DNA of 64,000 bases from Orlajensenia sp001423545 (GTDB lineage Bacteria > Actinomycetota > Actinomycetes > Actinomycetales > Microbacteriaceae), in assembly GCA_001423545.1 (NCBI GenBank), contig LMOK01000002.1, forward strand, positions 186,001 through 250,000, given 5' to 3'. Within the stretch, counting starts at the first letter, position 1, and the number at the start of each line of letters is the position of its first letter. A program made the translations under genes and the position numbers. Under the pieces are notes generated by a model. It did no database searches. It was not told the origin of the DNA and saw nothing but the letters and a program-made list of their open reading frames with translations. Shown here one piece after another: positions 24,525 to 33,127 of the stretch.

Positions 24525-24968
24525 ATGGCTATGACCTGGGACCCGTTCCGTGACCTCGACCGCCTCGCAGCGAGCATGTTGGACTCGCGACAAGGACCGC
24601 GGCTGATGCCGATCGACCTGCACCGCGACGGCGACCACTACGTCCTCTCCGCCGACCTGCCCGGCGTCGACCCCGAGTCGATCGACGTCGACGTCGACGG
24701 GCAGCTGCTCACTGTGCGCGCCGAGCGCACGCTGGGCACCGGCGACGACGTTCAGTGGCTCGCGCACGAGCGGCCTGCCGGTTCGTTCCTCCGCCAGCTC
24801 ACCATCGGCGACGGCATCGACACGACGAACATCAGCGCCCACTACGACAACGGCGTGCTGAGCGTCATCATCCCGGTGTCCGAGCGGGCGAAGCCGCGCA
24901 AGGTGGCTGTGCAGTCGAACGGTGAAGCGTCAGGACACGAAGTGACGGCTTCGGCCACTGCGAGCTGA
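24525..24968 (+). CDS. Hsp20/alpha-crystallin family small heat-shock protein
   Basis: 147 aa, an ATP-independent holdase chaperone. The start is MAMTWDPFRDLDRLA. The alpha-crystallin domain lies at about residues 25-125, with LSADLPGVDPESIDVDVDGQLLTVRAER and the dimer or oligomer strand GVLSVIIPVSERAKPRKVAV. Its ATG has GAGAGGAG upstream. It is preceded by CIRCE and HAIR-like elements and followed by a strong terminator, so it is a single-gene heat-shock unit. Confidence 0.95.
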   Translation: MAMTWDPFRDLDRLAASMLDSRQGPRLMPIDLHRDGDHYVLSADLPGVDPESIDVDVDGQLLTVRAERTLGTGDDVQWLAHERPAGSFLRQLTIGDGIDTTNISAHYDNGVLSVIIPVSERAKPRKVAVQSNGEASGHEVTASATAS

Positions 24969-24987
24969 GGCGTCGCCGCCAGACGAC

Positions 24988-25023
24988 CGAAGGTCCGCGC
25001 CCTGAAGAGGGTGCGGACCTTCG
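24988..25023 (+). terminator. Rho-independent-type terminator after hsp20
   Basis: Stem CGAAGGTCCGC...GCGGACCTTCG extended inward by CCCT/AGGG around a GAAG loop, about 15 pairs. It starts 20 bases after the hsp20 stop. No T-run follows, as is common in high-GC actinobacteria. Confidence 0.8.
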
Positions 25024-25090
25024 CTCGTGGGGCGGCGGATGCCGCTCCGAGTCGATCAGCCCCTTGCCCGTGTCGGCGGGTGGTGGTCTG

Positions 25091-25882
25091 ATGGTGGGCA
25101 TGCAGCACGCAACGTCAGCGGATGGCACACCGATCGCGTTCCACACGACCGGGGAGGGGCCGCCTGTCGTGATCGTCGGCGGTGCGTTCTCCACCGCCGA
25201 GGCGGCCGGTCCGCTCGCCGCGGCCCTCGCGTCGGTGGGGTATCAGGGCGTCACCCTCGACCGTCGTGCCCGCGGCGACAGCGGCGACACCACTCCGTAC
25301 ACCCCCGAGCGCGAGGCCGAAGACCTCGCCGCGGTGATCGCGGCCGTCGGGGGTGAGGCATCCGTTCTCGGTCATTCCTCCGGTGCCGTGCTCGCCTTGT
25401 TCGCGGCCGGCGAGGGCGTTCCGATCACCCACCTGTTCCTGTCGGAGCCGCCGTTCCACTTCGGTGAGGGCGAGCCAGCCGACGACCTGCCCGAGCGGAT
25501 CCAGACGCTGGTGATCGACGGCAGGCCCGAAGACGCCGTCACCCTCTTCCAGCGCGAGGGGATCGGTCTGCCCGACGCCGTGATCGAGCAGATCAAGGCG
25601 AGCCCGATGTTCGCGTCGCTCGTGCCCTTGGCGCAATCGACCGTCTACGACGCCATCCTGACCGCGGCCGTGTCGACGCCGACGGATGCGATGACCTCGG
25701 TGAGTCAGCCCGTCACGATCCTCCGAGGCGAGCCGACGATCCCGATGCTCGTGCGGGCCGCCAACCTGCTGGCGGAGGCGATTCCGGATGCCGAACTCGT
25801 GGTCGTGCCCGAGTCGCACGACCACAGCGTGGATCCGGCAGGCACGGCGCGCGAGATCGCGAAGCGGCTCGGGACCCACTGA
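25091..25882 (+). CDS. Alpha/beta hydrolase
   Basis: 263 aa from the ATG at 25091; a second ATG at 25100 is equally good. It has the oxyanion strand VVIVGGAFST, TLDRRARGDSGD (the usual DxRGxGxS turn), nucleophile Ser in LGHSSGAVLA, and His in ESHDHSVDP. The acid is probably in the DAELVV region. Substrate unknown. It resembles the small actinobacterial hydrolases annotated as haloperoxidase or esterase type. Monocistronic. Confidence 0.88.
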   Translation: MVGMQHATSADGTPIAFHTTGEGPPVVIVGGAFSTAEAAGPLAAALASVGYQGVTLDRRARGDSGDTTPYTPEREAEDLAAVIAAVGGEASVLGHSSGAVLALFAAGEGVPITHLFLSEPPFHFGEGEPADDLPERIQTLVIDGRPEDAVTLFQREGIGLPDAVIEQIKASPMFASLVPLAQSTVYDAILTAAVSTPTDAMTSVSQPVTILRGEPTIPMLVRAANLLAEAIPDAELVVVPESHDHSVDPAGTAREIAKRLGTH

Positions 25883-25928
25883 GGTCGGGCGGTCCCCCGT
25901 GCGCGCCGCCACGCCAGTTCGCGGGGTG

Positions 25929-25951
25929 GTGCGCCACATCATGTGGCGCAC
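25929..25951. terminator. Perfect hairpin between convergent hydrolase and galactanase genes
   Basis: GTGCGCCACAT-C-ATGTGGCGCAC, 11 pairs with a 1-base centre (in RNA a small loop forms after opening the inner pairs). It lies between two gene ends and probably terminates both. Confidence 0.6.
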
Positions 25952-25987
25952 GCGCCCACGAAATGGCGCGGCGAGGTGATCTGGAGC

Positions 25988-26037
25988 GGCTGGCGGCGGC
26001 TAGACCCGCTTCGGCTGGCGGCGGCTAGACCCGCTTC
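25988..26037. repeat. 25-base tandem duplication of the galactanase 3' end
   Basis: Two exact 25-base copies (25988-26012 and 26013-26037) beginning GGCTGGCGGCGGCTAG. The second copy contains the stop and last codons of the galactanase gene; the first is a non-coding repeat just past the stop. Confidence 0.85.
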
Positions 26038-28247
26038 AGCTTGAGCAGCGCCGCCGTCACGAGGAGCGAGCTCTTGATCACGTCGGTCTTCGTCGCCTTC
26101 GGAGACGTCACCACCACGGTTCCGATGGCGATCGCCTCGTTGAGTCCGGCGATGGAGGCCGGCGTGAACTTCGCCGGCTTCACCGTGGCGGCCACGGCGA
26201 GCAGTGCCGTGATGGGACGCTTGTCGACCGTGCTCGCCGGCTCCACCTTCACGAGGCGGACGTCGTCGAAGACGCCCCACGCTCCCGCCGAGAGCGAGAA
26301 GTTCGCGGCGATGGCGACGGCTCCATCAGCGCCGACGACGACTGACGGCAGCGTCGCGGTGTGGAACTCGTTCCACGCGGAGAACTCGAGCGGAGCGCTC
26401 CAGGTGCCCGCCGACGTCGTCGCCGACAGCGTGCGCACATCCGTCGCCGGAGAGTTCGTTCCCTGCGTCGTCGCCTGCAGCGTGTAGGTGCCCGCTGGAA
26501 CGCCGGTGAGCTTCTGCGTCGCCGAGGTCGTGTAGGCGGTGCCATTCCAGAAGGTGACGGCGAAGTCGCCGTCCGACCCGTCAGCCGTCTGCGTGCGCGC
26601 GGCCGGGCCGGTGAATGTCCAGGCGCTCGTGTCGGCGTCTTCGAAGCTGCCGTTCTCCACGGCATTCTTCGCGAGCACGGTGACGGATGCGGTCACGCTG
26701 ATGCCCGTCGACGTCGTGCCCGGGATCGAGTACGTGCCCGGGCCGCGGATGTAGCTCGCGGCCTTGCTCCACGCGACGGTGGGGTGCTCGGTGGTGCTGT
26801 CGTTGTAGGTGACGGTGATCGTTGCGGGGAGTGCGATGGGGGCGGCATCCGTCACCGAGATCGCGACCTTCTCGACGGACACGATCTCGCGCGGGGCGGC
26901 GGCACCGGTGCGCACGTACTCGAAGGTGCGGAGCGACTCGAGCGCGGTGCCGTCGAAGGCGAAGAGGGCCTGGTTGTCCCATGAGGATCCGCCGTGGAAG
27001 TCGCCGACGTTCACGGGGTCGTAGCCCTTCGCGAAGCTGGTGGCCCAGCCGGATCCGTCGCGCTCCCAGAGCGCCTTGTTGGTCTCGAGCGCACTCGGAG
27101 GGCCGACCGGGATCCACGCGGGCTCCCAGTAGAAGACGCCGATGCCGGCGTCGCCCACCGCGGCGACCGCTGCGATGACGTCGCGGAGCTCGGTGGCCTG
27201 CCCCTGCACACTGGCGGGGTAGGCGTCGGTGATGGTGCCCGATCCGATGGAGTTGCCGAATCCGTCACCATCGTCGAGGGTGTGCGCCCACGAGGTCTCG
27301 GCCACCATGACCTTCTTGCCGTAGGTGGTGGCGATCTGGCTCAGCACGGAGGTGAGGTTCGCCGGGGTGCCGTGCCAGTAGGGGTAGTAGGAGCTGGCGA
27401 AGACGTCGTAATCCACGCCGAACTGCGCCAGGCCCGCGGCGTAGGTGGCGTAGCGCCCGGGGGTCTCGGGGTTGGTGAAGTGCACGGCGACGAGGGCGTC
27501 GGGGAGGGTCTCCCGGGTCGCTGTCGCGCCTGCCTGCAGGAGGGCGGCGAACTGCTGGTCGATGGCGGTGCCCGCGCGCGTGTAGCCGGCGATGGCGTTG
27601 TTCGTCTCGTTGCCGATCTGCACCATGCTGACGTCGACGTCCGCTGCCTTGAAGGCCTCGAGTGCGTCGGCGGTGAAGTCGTGGAGGGCTGTAACCGTGT
27701 CGGCCGGTGTCAGGCCCTGCCAGGCCTTCGGGGCGAGCTGCCGCCCGGGATCGGCCCAGAAGTCGGAGTAGTGGAAGTCGACGAGCACCTTCATGCCTGC
27801 GGCCGTGGCGCGCTCGCCGATCTCGACGGCGCGGGGCACGTCGACGGTCCCGCCGCCGTAGCCGTTGCCGTCGGCATCGTAGGGATCGTTCCAGACCCTG
27901 ACGCGCACGGTGTTCACGCCGTTCTCGTGGAGGGTCTCGAAGATGTCCTGCGGGTTGCCCTGCGCATCGCGGTAGACGACGCCGGAGGCCTCCTCGGAGA
28001 GCACGCTCGACACGTCGACGCCGTTCACGAAGTCGGGGGAGAGGTTCTCCACCTTGTTCACGAAGATGCCGGCTTCGACGGGGCCGTCGATGTCTGCCGC
28101 GGATGCGGTGGCGGATGCCGCTGTGGCGGCTCCGGCAGGGATGGCGATCGCGGCCGCCAGCGTCGCGGCCAGCGCCCCGAGCGCGATGCGCCCGCGGGTG
28201 CGCCGTCTACTCCGGGTGCCTCGTGTCCTCGTGTTCGACGTTCTCAC
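26025..28247 (-). CDS. Secreted arabinogalactan endo-beta-1,4-galactanase (GH53) with Ig-like and carbohydrate-binding modules
   Basis: 740 aa from a GTG at 28247 preceded by GAGAGGAAC; an ATG 29 codons upstream lacks a ribosome site and would bury the signal peptide. It has an Arg-rich start and a hydrophobic span ending GAATAAS, a secretion signal. The GH53 domain covers about residues 55-410: NTVRVRVWNDPYD, VDFHYSDFWADPGRQ, the acid/base Glu in VQIGNETNNA and the nucleophile Glu in MVAETSWAHT. After it come a bacterial Ig-like module (TITVTYNDSTTEHPTVAWSK), a galactose-binding-like module (NGSFEDADTSAWTF) and a 60-residue C-terminal part. There is no LPxTG, so it is free in the medium. It breaks beta-1,4-galactan of pectin. 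Confidence 0.93.
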   Translation of the reverse strand: MRTSNTRTRGTRSRRRTRGRIALGALAATLAAAIAIPAGAATAASATASAADIDGPVEAGIFVNKVENLSPDFVNGVDVSSVLSEEASGVVYRDAQGNPQDIFETLHENGVNTVRVRVWNDPYDADGNGYGGGTVDVPRAVEIGERATAAGMKVLVDFHYSDFWADPGRQLAPKAWQGLTPADTVTALHDFTADALEAFKAADVDVSMVQIGNETNNAIAGYTRAGTAIDQQFAALLQAGATATRETLPDALVAVHFTNPETPGRYATYAAGLAQFGVDYDVFASSYYPYWHGTPANLTSVLSQIATTYGKKVMVAETSWAHTLDDGDGFGNSIGSGTITDAYPASVQGQATELRDVIAAVAAVGDAGIGVFYWEPAWIPVGPPSALETNKALWERDGSGWATSFAKGYDPVNVGDFHGGSSWDNQALFAFDGTALESLRTFEYVRTGAAAPREIVSVEKVAISVTDAAPIALPATITVTYNDSTTEHPTVAWSKAASYIRGPGTYSIPGTTSTGISVTASVTVLAKNAVENGSFEDADTSAWTFTGPAARTQTADGSDGDFAVTFWNGTAYTTSATQKLTGVPAGTYTLQATTQGTNSPATDVRTLSATTSAGTWSAPLEFSAWNEFHTATLPSVVVGADGAVAIAANFSLSAGAWGVFDDVRLVKVEPASTVDKRPITALLAVAATVKPAKFTPASIAGLNEAIAIGTVVVTSPKATKTDVIKSSLLVTAALLKLKRV

Positions 28248-28395
28248 GTTCGACGTTCCTCTCGAGTCGTACAGCCCGAGCGGGACGCCTCCTGATCGAG
28301 AGGCGGGTGGATCCGCGGCGCTGCGGGGGTGCATCCGTTCGCGATGAACTGAGGCGAACGGGATGCGGTCTGATGGTGGTTGGGCACCCAGTGAC

Positions 28396-28409
28396 TGTGT
28401 GCGCTCCCA
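28396..28409. promoter_or_regulatory. LacI/CebR-type operator candidate 1
   Basis: Minus-strand TGGGAGCGCACACA matches the known actinobacterial CebR operator TGGGAGCGCTCCCA at 12 of 14 positions. It lies upstream of the galactanase gene, as expected for a sugar-inducible glycoside hydrolase. Confidence 0.5.
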
Positions 28410-28481
28410 GTTCTAGCACATGATCTGAGCCCTGAACAGGGGGCGGCAATGTGAATCGCCGGGACATGGGTTCCGATCTAC

Positions 28482-28495
28482 TCGGAGCGCTCACA
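28482..28495. promoter_or_regulatory. LacI/CebR-type operator candidate 2
   Basis: TCGGAGCGCTCACA matches TGGGAGCGCTCCCA at 12 of 14 positions, with the central GGAGCGCTC palindromic core intact. It is 86 bases from candidate 1, a distance that would permit looping. Confidence 0.45.
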
Positions 28496-28621
28496 GCAAG
28501 CGACGTCTGGGAGGGATCGTGGGGAACGCGGGAGTGCCCACGCGCAACGCCCATGTGGGTTCGGACTCACCCGCCCCGGACTGTGGGCCGAAATCCAGCC
28601 ATCGCTCGTAGGCTGTGCCCC

Positions 28622-29056
28622 ATGAGTCACACCTTCGAAGAGGAGGCGCAGGACGCCGCGCGAACGCGTCCGAGCACGACCCGCCGCGTGGGGGCCGCCC
28701 TCGGCCGGGCGACGCGAAGCGCTGCGCACGGTACCCGCGAGACGATCCGCCGCAATCCGACGGTCGACAAGGCCTATCGTGCCGGCGTGGGTGTCGTCGG
28801 CGGCGGCACCGTGGCGCTCGGTGTCGTGATGATCCCACTTCCCGGTCCGGGTGCGCTCGTCGTGCTCGGCGGGCTGGGGATCCTGTCGACCGAGTTCGAC
28901 GGGGCCAAGGCGGTCAGCTCGAAGGCGAACGAGGTCGTGAAGAAGGGCGTCGACGTGGCCAGGCACGCGCGCGACCGGCGCCGGGCGGCGAAGCATGCAG
29001 CGGCCGGGCGATCGCCGGAACCCGAGGTGTGGGTGCAGAAAAGGGCTGACGCCTGA
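28622..29056 (+). CDS. PGPGW-domain transmembrane protein (TIGR02611 type)
   Basis: 144 aa from the ATG at 28622. An Arg-rich cytoplasmic N-terminus is followed by two hydrophobic stretches (AGVGVVGGGTVALGVVMIPLPGPGALVVLGGLGIL) with the PLPGPG signature between them, then a basic, Ala-rich C-terminal tail (VKKGVDVARHARDRRRAAK). It is found widely in actinobacteria and its function is unknown. A short gap separates it from the next small gene on the same strand. Confidence 0.85.
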   Translation: MSHTFEEEAQDAARTRPSTTRRVGAALGRATRSAAHGTRETIRRNPTVDKAYRAGVGVVGGGTVALGVVMIPLPGPGALVVLGGLGILSTEFDGAKAVSSKANEVVKKGVDVARHARDRRRAAKHAAAGRSPEPEVWVQKRADA

Positions 29057-29113
29057 ACGGCTGATCGCCTTCTGCCCTATCGCCCGTTCCAGCCGAGTGC
29101 CACTATGAGGACC

Positions 29114-29605
29114 ATGGAAGACAGTCTGTGGGTTCTCAAAGACGATGAGCTCGACCTCATTCGCGAGCTCGAGCCCGAGCGGCTCGCCGAGCTCGACGAG
29201 GACGGCCTGCTCGCCCTCCACAAACGCGTGCGCCGTGCGCGCAACAAGCATGTGAAGCGTTACCGGCGCAACGCCGCAACCCGGGTCGAGGAGGCCGGCG
29301 GCCGCGGGGCTGCAGCACCGAAATCGGACAAGGCTCGGCTGCGGGCATCCGTCTTCGAGGAGGCGCTCTCCCGGATCAGCGCCGAGCTGGCTCGCGTCGC
29401 CCACGAGGAGGCCGAGGCCCTCAAGGACGAGCGGCTGGCGCGTGCCCGCGAAGGCAGATGGGCCGGACCGCAGAGCCAGACCTCTCACACCGGTGGCGTC
29501 TCCGAGGGCCGCGCGCGCGAGCATCAGAAGACGAGCGGCGGCGTGAAACGCGATGCGTCGAGCGCGGCCCAGGGTGCCAAGCGACAGGCGAAGCGCGACT
29601 CCTGA
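29114..29605 (+). CDS. Conserved hypothetical basic, helical protein
   Basis: 163 aa from the second ATG (MEDSLWVLKDDELDLI); an ATG three codons upstream is possible. The first 60 residues are charged helix (LRELEPERLAELDEDGLLALHKRVRRARNKHVKRYRR), then a long amphipathic helix and a Ser/Gly/Lys tail (SSAAQGAKRQAKRDS). The pattern resembles small nucleic-acid-binding or stress proteins of actinobacteria, but I cannot name a family. Convergent with the DUF429 gene 10 bases away. Confidence 0.7.
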   Translation: MEDSLWVLKDDELDLIRELEPERLAELDEDGLLALHKRVRRARNKHVKRYRRNAATRVEEAGGRGAAAPKSDKARLRASVFEEALSRISAELARVAHEEAEALKDERLARAREGRWAGPQSQTSHTGGVSEGRAREHQKTSGGVKRDASSAAQGAKRQAKRDS

Positions 29606-29615
29606 GGTGCCGCGG

Positions 29616-30428
29616 CTAGCGCTGCTCCGGCCGCGCTGGGGCGACGATGGTCGCGAGCCTGCCCTCCTCGTCGGGCTCCGAGTCGACGCCGAGCACCTGG
29701 CACCGATCGAGGTGATGGTGCGCCCAGAGTGAGGCCGTCCAGGCGCAGACGGTCGCATCGATGAGGTCTTCGCGATGCTTGTAGGCGGCATCCGTCAGCG
29801 GGGACGGCGTGGTCAGGAGTTCGCGAGTGACAGGGTGCGAGCGCAGGTCGAGTGGGGTCTCGGCGGTGGCGAGGGCTGCGAGGCGCTCGAGCAGCTCGTC
29901 GCACTGGCGTGCCCGGAACGCCCGGCGCTCCGACGCCGGAAGCGCGAGGTTGGGGCGCTTGTAGCGCGGACGCTCGACGTCGTAGCCCAGCTCGGCGGCG
30001 CCGACGAGGGCGGCGTACGGGTAGCACTCGAAGAACTGCACGGTGTCGTCGCGGGCGGCATCCGTTCCGCTGATGCAGGTGAATCCCGCGGACTCGAGAC
30101 GGCGGCGCAGGGTGACCCCGGCCAGCCACCCGAGACCGAGGTTGCTGGCGTTCGCTGAGACCTTCCACCGGCCGTAGCGCCGGCCGACCTCGCGCTCGCA
30201 CTCGCGCATGCCCGTGGGATTGGTGACCACGAGCGGCGCATCGATGGCGATCACGTCGCCGACGGATGCCGTCTGCAGCAGCCAGCGCTCGACCTCGTCG
30301 ATGCCGCGCGCCCATCCCGCGTCGACGACGGTGCCGTCGGCGGCGATGGCGGCGAGGCCGGTCTCGTTGGCGGCCCGCGTGGGGCTGCCCTCGCCCCAGG
30401 CGAGGTCGACGCCGAGGGAGAGGGGCAT
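29616..30428 (-). CDS. DUF429 family protein (predicted RNase H-like nuclease)
   Basis: 270 aa from the ATG at 30428. It starts LGVDLAWGEGSPTRAANETGLAAI, the first acidic strand of the RNase H-like fold. IDAPLVVTNPTGMRECEREVGRRYGRWKVSANASNL carries the second Asp and the family signature, and HREDLIDATVCAWTA the late acidic helix. Substrate unknown. The start at 30428 is the first ATG before the fold, and the open frame further upstream runs through the dispersed repeat. Confidence 0.85.
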   Translation of the reverse strand: MPLSLGVDLAWGEGSPTRAANETGLAAIAADGTVVDAGWARGIDEVERWLLQTASVGDVIAIDAPLVVTNPTGMRECEREVGRRYGRWKVSANASNLGLGWLAGVTLRRRLESAGFTCISGTDAARDDTVQFFECYPYAALVGAAELGYDVERPRYKRPNLALPASERRAFRARQCDELLERLAALATAETPLDLRSHPVTRELLTTPSPLTDAAYKHREDLIDATVCAWTASLWAHHHLDRCQVLGVDSEPDEEGRLATIVAPARPEQR

Positions 30429-30454
30429 GGGTCGAGGGTATGTCAGCGTCGCGC

Positions 30455-30545
30455 CTTGAGGCGCTTCGGGCGGTCGCTTCGCTCGGCCCTCTGCGAGCGG
30501 GAGGAGGTGGTCGCTGCACTCGGCCCTCTGCGAGCGGGAGGAGGG
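30455..30545 (+). repeat. Dispersed GC-rich repeat, partial tandem copy
   Basis: Holds GGCGCTTCGGGCGGTCGC and two CTCGGCCCTCTGCGAGCGGG blocks 30-odd bases apart, the right-hand part of the composite repeat seen at 21315-21435 and 23231-23380, here doubled. Confidence 0.7.
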
Positions 30546-30646
30546 TGTTGCCGCGTTCGGTGATCGGGGACGGCAGAGCTCCGAACATCGGAACTCTGAC
30601 GCAGAGAGAGCGGAATTCGGGGACCGAAACAGGGTAAGCGCAGCGC

Positions 30647-30676
30647 TTGACAGCACAGACATCAGATGTCTAGGCT
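30647..30676 (+). promoter_or_regulatory. Promoter with GntR-type operator for the fucose locus
   Basis: TTGACA (30647-30652), 18 bases, TAGGCT (30671-30676). The spacer holds the perfect palindrome AGACATC-A-GATGTCT (30657-30671), which recurs with one change next to the gntR gene at 37509-37523. A repressor on this site would block RNA polymerase. Confidence 0.75.
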
Positions 30677-30700
30677 CGGCATCGCCCTCGAAAGGACATC

Positions 30701-32023
30701 ATGAGCACCATCGTCAGCGTTGACACCCGGGACATCCGCTTCCCCACCTCCCTCGAACTCGACGGTTCGGATGCGATGAACCCCGACCCCGACTACTCGG
30801 CCGCCTACGTGGCGATCCGTACTGATGCCGAGGACGGACTCGAGGGTCACGCGTTCGTGTTCACGATCGGCCGAGGCAACGACGTGCAGGTGGCGGCACT
30901 CGACACCCTGCGCGGACACCTGGTGGGCCGCAACGTCGAAGAGCTGCTCTCCGACATGGGCGCCGCGTCCCGCCTGCTCATGCACGACTCGCAGCTGCGC
31001 TGGCTCGGCCCGGAGAAGGGCGTGATGCACATGGCGATCGGCGCGATCGTCAACGCCCTCTGGGACCTGCGGGCCAAGCGCGCCGGCCAGCCGCTCTGGC
31101 TGCACCTATCGACCCTCAGCCCCGAGGAGCTCGTCTCGGTCGTGGACTTCCGTTACCTGAGCGATGCCCTCACGCCCGAGCAGGCGCTCGAGATCCTGCG
31201 GGCAGCCGAACCCACGCGCCAGGAGCGCATCGCCCACCTGCTCGAGGCCGGCTACCCCGCTTACACGACCACGCCGGGCTGGCTCGGCTACTCCGACGAG
31301 AAGCTCGACCGCCTGTGCCGCGAGGCCGTGGCCGACGGCTTCCCGCAGATCAAGCTCAAGGTCGGCGCGAACCTCGACGACGACATCCGTCGCCTCGGCA
31401 TCGCCCGGGCTGCGGTCGGACCCGACTTCCCGATCGCCATCGACTCGAACCAGCGCTGGGACGTGGCCGACGCCATCGCCTGGGTGAACGAGCTCGCCGG
31501 CTTCGACCTCGCCTGGATCGAGGAGCCGACGAGTCCGGATGACATCCTCGGCCACGCGGCCATCGCCCGTGGAGTCGCGCCGGTGCGGGTGGCGACGGGC
31601 GAGCACGTGCAGAACCGCATCGTCTTCAAGCAGCTTCTGCAGGCCGAGGGCATGCAGGTCATGCAGATCGATGCGACCCGCGTGGGCGGGGTCAACGAGA
31701 ACATCGCGAACCTGCTGCTCGCGGCGAAGTTCGGTGTTCCGGTCTGCCCGCACGCCGGCGGCGTCGGACTCTGCGAGGCCGTGCAGCACCTCTCGTTCTT
31801 CGACTATGTGGCGGTGTCAGCCGACATGGACGGCCGCATGATCGAGTTCGTCGACCACCTGCACGAGCACTTCGTGACGCCGACAGTGATGGAGCGCGGG
31901 CGCTACCTGGTGCCGTCCGCACCCGGAGCGGGCACCGAGATGCTGGCCGCGTCGATCGACGAGTACACGTGGCAGGGCACCTCGGCGGCGGCCTCGGTGG
32001 CCACCGCGACGGCCTCGGTATGA
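30701..32023 (+). CDS. L-fuconate dehydratase (enolase superfamily)
   Basis: 440 aa, close to the usual length. It removes water from L-fuconate to give 2-keto-3-deoxy-L-fuconate, in the non-phosphorylating L-fucose pathway. The N-terminus VDTRDIRFPTSLELDGSDAMNPDPDYSAAY is highly typical of this enzyme. The barrel has KLKVG (Lys-x-Lys base), IDSNQRWD, WIEEPTSPDD and ATGEH (metal and acid/base residues). The ATG follows GAAAGGA. Its stop overlaps the start of the next gene (ATGA). The only weakly supported point is L-fuconate against a close sugar acid. Confidence 0.93.
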   Translation: MSTIVSVDTRDIRFPTSLELDGSDAMNPDPDYSAAYVAIRTDAEDGLEGHAFVFTIGRGNDVQVAALDTLRGHLVGRNVEELLSDMGAASRLLMHDSQLRWLGPEKGVMHMAIGAIVNALWDLRAKRAGQPLWLHLSTLSPEELVSVVDFRYLSDALTPEQALEILRAAEPTRQERIAHLLEAGYPAYTTTPGWLGYSDEKLDRLCREAVADGFPQIKLKVGANLDDDIRRLGIARAAVGPDFPIAIDSNQRWDVADAIAWVNELAGFDLAWIEEPTSPDDILGHAAIARGVAPVRVATGEHVQNRIVFKQLLQAEGMQVMQIDATRVGGVNENIANLLLAAKFGVPVCPHAGGVGLCEAVQHLSFFDYVAVSADMDGRMIEFVDHLHEHFVTPTVMERGRYLVPSAPGAGTEMLAASIDEYTWQGTSAAASVATATASV

Positions 32024-32982
32024 GCGTCACCTCAGCCGCGCGCCTCGGCCCCGTCGGGTTTGGCGGCGCACCCCTCGGCAACCTCTATCGCGCCGTGAGC
32101 GACACGGATGCCGCAGCCGCCGTCGCGGCGGCATGGGAGAGCGGCATCCGGTACTACGACACCGCTCCGCACTACGGGCTCGGTCTGTCGGAGAAGCGCC
32201 TGGGTGCCGCACTGCGCGACAAGCCGCGCGGCGAGTTCACGATCTCCACGAAGGTTGGCCGGGTGCTCGACCCGAACCCGGCGTTCGACGGCGGCGACGA
32301 CCTCGCCGACGCCTACGCCGTGCCGAACGAGCTCGTGCGGCGGTTCGACCCGAGCGAGGCCGGCATCCGCCGCAGCATCGAGGACTCGCTCGAGCGCCTC
32401 GGCCTCGACAGTATCGACATCGCCTACCTGCACGACCCCGACGTCTACGACCTCGACAGGGGACTCGCCGAGGGCCTCCCCGCCCTGCAGCGACTGCGCG
32501 ATGAGGGCCTCGTCGGCGCCATCGGCATCGGCACGAACGATGCGGATGCCGCAGCGCGCGCCGTGCGCGAAGGCGACATCGACCTGGTCATGATCGCCGG
32601 GCGCTACACGCTGCTCGAGCAGCCCGCGCTCGCGGAGCTGCTGCCGCTCTGCCTGGAGCGGGGCGTGGGCGTCGTGGCCGCCGCTCCCTACAACTCCGGG
32701 CTGCTCGCGACCGACGAGCCCGATGCCGACGCGCACTACGACTACGCCCGGGTCGGCGATGCCGTGCTGGAACGGGCGCGACGGATCGCGGCGATCTGCC
32801 GAGAGCACGGGGTGTCCTTGCCGGTGGCTGCGATGCAGTATCCGCTGCGGCATCCGGCGGTGCGCACGGTCGTGGTGGGATCTGCGCGAGCGGATGCCGT
32901 GCGCGAGAACGTGACGCGGGCGAAGGTCGACGTGCCCGAGGCTCTGTGGGACGCGCTGCGCGCCGACGGGGTCGCGCCGTGA
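32020..32982 (+). CDS. Aldo/keto reductase, L-fucose (D-threo-aldose) 1-dehydrogenase-like
   Basis: 320 aa. It would oxidise L-fucose to the lactone with NAD(P), the step before fuconate. VGFGGAPLGNLYR, GIRYYDTAPHYGLGLSEKRLGAAL (catalytic Asp and Tyr), FTISTKVGR (Lys) and IDIAYLHDPD (His) give a complete AKR active site, and VVGSARADAVREN is the cofactor-binding end. Members of this subgroup include D-threo-aldose 1-dehydrogenase and pyridoxal 4-dehydrogenase. Its coupling to fuconate dehydratase by a 4-base overlap favours the sugar role. Confidence 0.9.
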   Translation: MSVTSAARLGPVGFGGAPLGNLYRAVSDTDAAAAVAAAWESGIRYYDTAPHYGLGLSEKRLGAALRDKPRGEFTISTKVGRVLDPNPAFDGGDDLADAYAVPNELVRRFDPSEAGIRRSIEDSLERLGLDSIDIAYLHDPDVYDLDRGLAEGLPALQRLRDEGLVGAIGIGTNDADAAARAVREGDIDLVMIAGRYTLLEQPALAELLPLCLERGVGVVAAAPYNSGLLATDEPDADAHYDYARVGDAVLERARRIAAICREHGVSLPVAAMQYPLRHPAVRTVVVGSARADAVRENVTRAKVDVPEALWDALRADGVAP

Positions 32983-33070
32983 GCGCCACGCACGTCGGGA
33001 GCGCTGTGCAGATCCGACCTCTGGCGGCATTCCACAGCGCAGATCTCGGAATGGCGTCGGAATCGGCCGT

Positions 33071-33085
33071 AGACATCCGACGAGT
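33071..33085. promoter_or_regulatory. Imperfect GntR operator candidate before the ABC operon
   Basis: AGACATC-C-GACGAGT keeps the left half of the AGACATC-N-GATGTCT palindrome exactly and the right half partly. It lies 57 bases before the ATPase gene of the sugar importer. Confidence 0.45.
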
Positions 33086-33127
33086 AGTACACTCGAGCAC
33101 ACCCATCTCAAGGAAGAGAGGCCCCCA

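Larger units (their letters stand above)
28248..28621. other. Divergent intergenic region, galactanase / PGPGW protein
   Basis: 374 bases with the galactanase leader and promoter. Two candidate LacI-family operators (28396-28409 and 28482-28495) and an imperfect inverted repeat (GCATCCGTTCGC at 28331 against GCGAACGGGATGC at 28354) are the only ordered elements. No gene is supported. Confidence 0.5.
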
